Shown here one piece after another: positions 58,657-64,000 of a stretch of DNA of 64,000 nt. A model generated the notes under the pieces. It worked only from the letters and a program-made list of their open reading frames with translations, was not told the origin of the DNA and did not search any database. Source of the DNA: Antedon mediterranea. Taxonomy: Eukaryota > Echinodermata > Crinoidea > Comatulida > Antedonidae. The stretch covers positions 1,523,501-1,587,500 of the forward strand of contig NC_092671.1 of assembly GCF_964355755.1 (NCBI RefSeq), in the 5' to 3' direction. Each line of letters starts with the position of its first letter. Positions within the stretch are counted from its first letter, which is position 1. The translations under genes were made by a program, and so were the position numbers.

Positions 58657-58758
58657 GATATGCCAGTCCTCTTCCAGTGAGCTTGAAGCCGAAAAGTAAC
58701 CAGTATCGTGGACCAACTGCAACTCTTTGAATATCCCACCACTCGGCAAAACATCCAT
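58657..58758 (-). CDS. KLF6/7: KLF6/7 transcription factor, coding exon 1 (residues 1-34)
   Basis: This is the first coding exon of a Kruppel-like factor. The ATG is at 58758-58756 and the exon runs 34 complete codons to ATC, followed by the donor GTAAGC (58656-58651). The peptide begins MDVLP and contains [15 protein letters not shown] and SLEEDW. This matches the N-terminus shared by vertebrate KLF6 and KLF7 (MDVL..., [20 protein letters not shown]), which acts in transcriptional activation. The exon ends in phase 0 and joins exon 2 so that [12 protein letters not shown] lines up with W-Q-Q-T-CLELERYL in KLF6. A longer open frame (58813-58568) overlaps it out of phase; it starts at TTG, has no family resemblance and is a shadow. 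The AAAG before the ATG could be leader or an acceptor, so the 5' UTR limit is unknown. Confidence 0.93.
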
Positions 58759-58819
58759 CTTTGCAGGCAAACTTAGGTGCAAAGCACACTAAAGTCAATA
58801 AGCCAACAAACAAGGCGAA

Positions 58820-59090
58820 AATAGTAAGAGCTATAAAGGCTATAAACCGTCCAAGGGTTGCGAAAATCCTAGAATGCCTACAAAACTACTAACGCTGTCC
58901 TAGCTAGCCTGGCTTCGATGACTAACATAGAAATGCATAGTGAATCGAAAGAATCCATAATCAACCGGCTACTTAGCATAACAACCAATCAAAATGCGTT
59001 TTGCCATCTAAGTAACTCAGGTCACAATTGACCAATCAGCGCACTGGTAGTGTAATCTACAGCGGCGGTGACGTGCGGAGTTAAATCAAC
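58820..59090 (-). promoter_or_regulatory. KLF6/7 upstream promoter region
   Basis: This is the first 270 bases upstream of exon 1. It has two CCAAT boxes (58985-58989 and 59032-59036, both CCAATCA as preferred by NF-Y). It also has GGTCA-CAAT-TGACC (59020-59033), an inverted repeat of nuclear-receptor half-sites, and TGACGTG (59069-59075), an ATF/CREB-like site. CpG content is higher than in the surrounding DNA. No convincing TATA box or start site can be fixed from sequence. Confidence 0.5.
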
Positions 59091-59433
59091 TTTTTTTTTA
59101 CGATATTAAAATATAAATTTATTATTTTCGATATCTAAGTCAAATGATAACCTATTAATAATTTCTCGATTTTAATTTCTGAAAATCATCATTATTAGTA
59201 ATACAGATATGACATATTCAATCGTAAAGTAACTGAAACAAGTGAATGTATCTATATGACTCAATCTAGCTTCTAACGATTCAACCAATCTTTGATATTC
59301 CCTGTACTTTATATATTAATTATTTGGGCCAAGTAATTTAACTATTTAGATGTTTATGCTATGTTTTTCGACCGAGTTATTATTAAATATAGACATACAG
59401 TACTACAGTAATACAAAATATTGTAAAGGAATT

Positions 59434-59437
<4 letters not shown>

Positions 59438-59476
<39 letters not shown>
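59438..59476. repeat. AT dinucleotide microsatellite
   Basis: About 19 uninterrupted AT units. A short ATATATATAT run recurs at 59641, across the Penelope-like fragment. Confidence 0.95.
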
Positions 59477-59477
<1 letters not shown>

Positions 59478-59480
<3 letters not shown>

Positions 59481-59640
59481 CCAAAGGCAAATTACTGAAA
59501 AAATGACAATGCTGTGGGTATCAGTGGCTGGATCTCAATGGAGATACAAAATAAAAGCGAAAAGCTAAATCAAAACGAGAAGTAAAACAGCCAGAAAAGT
59601 TAGCAGAGCTTTCGGGCAACACTAGCCCTTCATCCCTTCA
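59478..59640 (-). mobile_element. Penelope-like element LTR fragment inserted in an AT repeat
   Basis: The sequence GCAGAGCTTTCGGGCAACACTAGCCCTTCATC is split here by description only: GCAGAGCTTTCGGGC, then AACACTA, then GCCCTTCATC. It has the look of Penelope-like element termini (agctttcggg...cccttcatc). AT microsatellite lies on both sides, so the piece appears to have landed in it. No reverse transcriptase or GIY-YIG coding is present. Confidence 0.5.
59598..59637 (-). ncRNA. Hammerhead ribozyme-like core, degenerate
   Basis: On the minus strand GATGA is followed by stem II GGGC-TAGTGTT-GCCC, then GAAA, a 3-bp stem III AGC-TCT-GCT, then A at the cleavage position. This is the order of the small hammerheads known from Penelope-like elements. 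The expected CTGATGA core reads GGGATGA, and stem I is poor, so activity is unlikely. Confidence 0.4.
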
Positions 59641-59928
59641 TATATATATATTTCGTGTACCCCATTTATATTGCTTAAAAAAACTCCGTCATAAGTGTAA
59701 AATGTGTACTGTATTCCAAGCATACTGATATGAGGGTCCCTAGATCGTGAGAGTCCCTATGATCAGTTTCGGTTGGACGGACCACCCTCGTAATATAAAA
59801 TAAAGTCACACGCGTATTACTATATTTTTGCAACCTCATATTATCTTTCTTAAACTGACAGAACGTATTTCAGTAGGACATTGGCTGTGCAACGATTGTT
59901 TATACGATTGCTAAATAATATTACAACG

Positions 59929-60036
59929 ATGAGCATCAACTTGAAAATAACGGAAAACAATTCAGGATCTACATCCTCTCAAAACAATAACCTTTTTGAC
60001 CCAAACAGGCATCGCCCATTTCCGGATAGCCAATCG
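59929..60036 (+). CDS. Candidate first coding exon of an unidentified plus-strand gene
   Basis: ATG at 59929 opens 36 codons (MSINLKITENNSGSTSSQNN..., ending FPDSQS) to TCG, followed by the strong donor GTAAGA at 60037. It ends in phase 0. The peptide is polar and Asn/Ser-rich, with no recognised domain. It lies 1.2 kb upstream of KLF exon 1 in the opposite direction, so it could be a divergent neighbour. No second exon was found before base 64000. A longer frame starting at TTG 59881 has no support. Confidence 0.25.
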
Positions 60037-60185
60037 GTAAGACACTCCGGAACCATTACTCGACTGCGTCCTTATTAGACATCCAGGCCCACATTATCAA
60101 GTCCATTGTTTTTTGTTTTTTTTTTTTTCATTCAGTTATGTCATGGAGAATTCGCCATTATTTTATAATCTCAGCTAGCTCTACA

Positions 60186-60438
60186 GGCCCGTTTACACAC
60201 AGGTGAGCGGTAAAGCTTGTTTCCCATTAGCGACGCAACGCAAAGACGTAACGCAACGTTAGTTATTTGACCACCAATCACAAACGTATTCTACCACTGG
60301 CTTGTGATTGGTCAACACGCTTGCGTTGCGCGCACGTCCTTGCGTTGCGTCTCTAGTGGGAACCACGCTTAGCAAGCATTAGCTTGTCCCGTGTACAGTA
60401 AAATCTGTACTATCCTTCACGTTGTGTGTAAATGGTCA
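60186..60438. mobile_element. Outer MITE of a nested pair
   Basis: Left end GGCCCGTTTACACACAGG; right end GTTGTGTGTAAATGGTC, its imperfect complement. Between them sits the inner element listed next. Confidence 0.55.
60212..60372. mobile_element. Inner MITE with long inverted ends
   Basis: Left AAGCTTGTTTCCCATTAGCG, then ACGCAACGC, ACGTAACGCAACG and a CCAATCACAA turn. The right half is the complement and ends CTAGTGGGAACCACGCTT. Arms of about 70 bp pair with few mismatches. A diverged relative may occur at 26861-27000, where ACTTGCGTTGCGCTTAC is recognisable. Confidence 0.65.
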
Positions 60439-63400
60439 TAATAAGGAATAACATAGATTCTATATTTTTATTATCGTTACCGCTCGTCGGTGTAAATTTA
60501 CCTTTAATCATGCAGTACTTAAAAACCCCAAAGCACGGAGTTTAGGGGTTTCCTTTATAAATCGTGAAGGTCACTTTACGTAGGTTGGTGTATGTATGTT
60601 TATTGACGTATTCTTGTGTGTAGGCCTAAATATTGTATAGATTTTTGTAAAATAATAAAACCACAAATATGTTTGTGGGCGGAAGTATAATGGCCGCTTA
60701 ACAGAAAAAAGTTGATCAAACCCGGAAGCTTTATAGTACAAAAAGGATTTGTATTTGAATGCATTTAAAGTCAAGGTTTGAAAGATTAAGAAAATAATTG
60801 TAAAAAAAAACACGTATTTGTGCATAATAGCCTATGCGAGTAATGAATGCCGTAATAAAGTTGTTTAATTGTTGAGGGCGCTAATTATATACATGTTTAA
60901 TGTCGTAAACTCATTAAATTGAATACACAATCTTCTACGATGAATATTTGATACTAAATCGGATCCATTAGAATGATATTTTGATTAAAATCATTGTACT
61001 TTCTTTCCATACAAAAATCGAAACGCCGAATGGTGGAACTAACATAAAAAATACATCAGTACAAACTTGTATATTCCTGCTCACCAAACTATTCAATTGT
61101 TCACAATTTCGGAGGTAAATGTAGAGTTAAAATGTAAAATCTAAATGATATTTGAAAAGTACTTAAAAGATAATGAAAACAGGTAATTACTAATATCCTG
61201 AAAGAACTTTGTTTTAAATTTAAAAATAGACGTTTTTGTGTGTGAGTATAGCGGCTACTGTATCTACACGGAACTTAGTGGCGTTTAAAACAATTATTAC
61301 CATCGTTTATTTTTGTCAGAAAACATAATTTACTTAATGCTAATGCTAGTGACGTCATACTGAAAAACCTATAACTAATGAAAAGATGATCAAATTCAAC
61401 TGTTTAATTCATGCAAGCAGGGAAGAATAACATTCAAGTACCGTATTTTACCTACTGTAGAGCCTCAACTATAGAAGGCGCTATATCAATTTTGACTCTT
61501 GTCATATCATCATCGTTTGAAGTGCCTCGTGTATGTATACAGTATCTGTATATTTATTTTATTTTCACAATAACAAACAGCGATATAAAAACAAATTAAA
61601 TATTATTTTCCGATGCTATTTTTCTTGATTATACTACAAAAATATTATATTAAATATTATACAAATTTTTAAAACAAAATATAATATACTGAAATGTGAA
61701 CGGCAAAAATGAAAGATAAATAAATAGATAAAAATAAAAAAGTTGTTATTTTTGTTGGTAAATTTACATAAACCGACAACAAGCCTGCATTCTCAACATA
61801 CCATCCACGTTTAAGTATGTGCTCACTAACAGAGGTAAGAACACAATTACAAAATAAATTGTAATAGTTTACCGTTTTGTGTTTGAGACGTTAAGGATGC
61901 TAAGAAATGTATTTTTGTTTGTAGGCCTGTTAACGACGACGCACGTTGAATCATAATTTCTGACAAGGACAGGCTTTTAAAATGTATATTTCAATAAAAT
62001 GTAATGGAAATATGTAACATTTGGACTAATTAGCAAACAGAATATTTGTCAAAATGTCAATACACGTAAAAACGATGTAATATGATGGGCCTACTTAACG
62101 CGGATCACATGTTTTCCTTTAACATGTTAAGTAGGCCTACTGTTTTTATTTTGCATGAATAAGTGAATTTTTAAAGTAAATAAGTGTAAACATATATCAA
62201 TTTATATTATAAACATCATGGGAAAAACAATCTATGATTTAATGGCCTATTTATTATTTAAGACACTTGCTATTAAAAGCATTATTGTTTATCATGAACT
62301 TGTGCAATATATGCATATGTACATGATTCGCAATTATTAGAAAAACATGACATGAATTCCTAAGACCCAGCATCAACGCAGGAATGATTATTATTATTGA
62401 CATTCATTAAATGGTGTAGCAAAAATGTCACCAAACTTTGTCACTTTTCTCAGACTTCCGATCCATTATCAGCTACATAATTTTTACATTTTTTTTTGCA
62501 TATAAAAATTTTTCCTGTGTTTTTTCATTATACTGTTAAAACCTTAAAGGTATCCCATAGCAACGACCAGGCCGAATAAGAAAAATAGGCCTACCATTAC
62601 TGGGGTATTTCCCAAAATCTTCCACGATGCATTGAACCACATAATATTCATCTATTGTAAATTTCCATATGACCAGACATATAAAAGCACACGCCTAGCA
62701 TTCAATGGGTCGTAGTTTATGGTTGTAGTAAATATTGGCACCTTTTTGTTGGTAGAGGTACAGTAGGTTTATAGTAATAATTTTATTTAATAAGCGCTTT
62801 TCTAACAAAATCAACGCGCACACAATAAACAAATTCTACGTATAGAATTACACACAAAATAAATATACTGTAACATGAGTGTATCTTGTACGAGATCTTG
62901 TAGGCCTACCTCCCTGATTTAACGTATATGTATGTAATGATTCTCTCTGTAAGCACGAAATATATTGTAATTAATACATTTTTCAAGAGAATACATCCCG
63001 TAGTGATTTCCAGCCAATTTTCTTACCAATATGGCATGTATAATACGGTTTTTTTTTATCAGACGGAATGTTAATAAAAACCTAATCTATGATGTACGCG
63101 TATTAGGCCTAAACCATAATTTCTCTTCCCCAGACCATCATATCTTTCAATACTTTAGCATGCATTACTTAAGCTTAATCAATTCCTTAATAATGTCAAT
63201 AATAAGAAAACAAAGAACATGTTGTATGCTATTATACATAGTATAGTAGGCCTACAATCATAAAGTTAGATTGTATAGCTCAATGATTAGATATTAGTAT
63301 ATGTCATGAATCGTCTTGGACTTCCTCCAGGCGAACAATCTCAAACTAAATATTCGTTGTTATAATTCCTGTTTTATAGTTCTGTATTAAACCTCAACCA

Positions 63401-64000
63401 ACATAATTTTACACAAAAACACCAGTTCTATTATTAATAAATTATTTTTACGAGTTAAGAATTTAAATCAGTAAAGAATAAACTAGAAATTCAGAATGTT
63501 ATGTGATGAATTTTATAATCGCGCAATTTCCAACAACCACACCCGATATGCAACGTATCTTGGTGGCGCTAGGCCTATGGTACGATGGCCTCATCAGAGG
63601 CATAGAGAACTGGATTTAATTCATAGCCTAGATAATATATAAACTCTTTTCCTTTGCGTTCTCTTATTCTATTAAACAATCAGATACTTATACACATATT
63701 ATATAGGATATCATTACCAATAACGATGCTTTAGTATTGTTCTGTGGAAAAAATCTGTCGTGTCGTAATAGGGCGTTGGTAGAGGGAAACTTACAAAATC
63801 GCTTTGTTTACAAGCGAGTTACGAAGGAACACAGTGCAGTTAGCGAACGTCACATTCAATAAAAACAATTTAAAAACATACCTGCGTTTTCCGACCACTG
63901 AATATCCCTTAAAATGTGTAGTTTTATACATTTCCACTGTTATAAAGTAGAATATCATTGTAAAAATCAACAAAAATGCTCGAAATTAATATAAGCTCAC
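60439..64000. other. AT-rich upstream DNA with clustered TAGGCCTA octamers
   Basis: No coding exon is supported. TAGGCCTA occurs at 60621, 62132, 62586, 62901, 63104, 63247 and 63570. A minus-strand donor ACGCAG-GTATGT near 63880 could end an untranslated exon; nothing else supports it. Confidence 0.5.

Noticed and set aside
58568-58813. 81-codon minus-strand frame resembling a small secreted or membrane protein
   Set aside because: It starts at TTG, overlaps KLF exon 1 in the wrong phase and runs through its splice donor. The alternative frame matches KLF6/7 closely.
63880-63973. Minus-strand exon ending ACGCAG-GTATGT
   Set aside because: The donor is good, but the peptide is short and Phe/Ile-rich with no support, and the window ends before any upstream context.

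Overview
The window is AT-rich, intron-rich animal DNA. Inverted repeats, minisatellites, SINE heads and non-LTR/Penelope-type remnants fill most of it, and almost none of it is coding. The octamer TAGGCCTA is strongly enriched, and the one clear gene is a KLF6/7-type zinc-finger factor. Together these suggest a marine deuterostome, most likely an echinoderm. That placement is inference from general sequence character, not from a species match.

The one gene supported end to end is a Kruppel-like factor of the KLF6/7 (Drosophila luna) group on the minus strand. It has three coding exons: 58758-58657 (residues 1-34), 45148-44563 (35-229 plus the first base of codon 230) and 36822-36647 (the rest, to a TGA). 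The introns are about 13.5 kb and 7.7 kb. The joined frame gives 287 residues. It holds the KLF6/7 N-terminal block, a serine-rich acidic middle, the TPPSSPEL motif, and three C2H2 fingers at the extreme C-terminus. Exon 1 is easy to miss because a longer open frame overlaps it out of phase. The region upstream has two CCAAT boxes, a GGTCA inverted repeat and a TGACGTG site. A CpG-rich spot at 46.8-47.05 kb could be a second promoter with a phase-compatible alternative first exon.

Layout. 0-1 kb: a CpG-rich patch ending in a good splice donor, then repeated GTGCGTCTTATAC motifs like a DNA-transposon end. 1-7.5 kb: AT-rich DNA with a polypyrimidine tract, an 18-bp minisatellite and a tRNA-derived SINE head. 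7.54-9.0 kb: a 1.46-kb TIR element with TAACCGGTTA palindromes, a frameshifted Myb/SANT-like remnant and a nested foldback. 10.8-28.4 kb: seven copies of one TA-flanked MITE family, several minisatellites and SINE heads. 31.3-32.4 kb: a diverged roughly 100-200 bp tandem array. 32.5-58.8 kb: the KLF gene and its 3' flank. Its first intron carries an 81/76-bp higher-order tandem array (48.9-49.9 kb), a CR1/L2-like LINE 3' end (52.9-53.1 kb) and a 1,077-bp TIR element with a TTA target duplication (53.3-54.4 kb). 59-64 kb: upstream DNA with a Penelope-like fragment carrying a hammerhead-like core, a nested MITE pair, one unassigned candidate coding exon, and half of all TAGGCCTA copies.

The most unusual signal is a set of three (possibly four) very short palindromes of 25-30 bp, CATRGAGRTA...TAYCTCYATG. 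Each is flanked by a perfect 7-bp direct repeat, as expected of target-site duplications, yet each is far smaller than any standard MITE.
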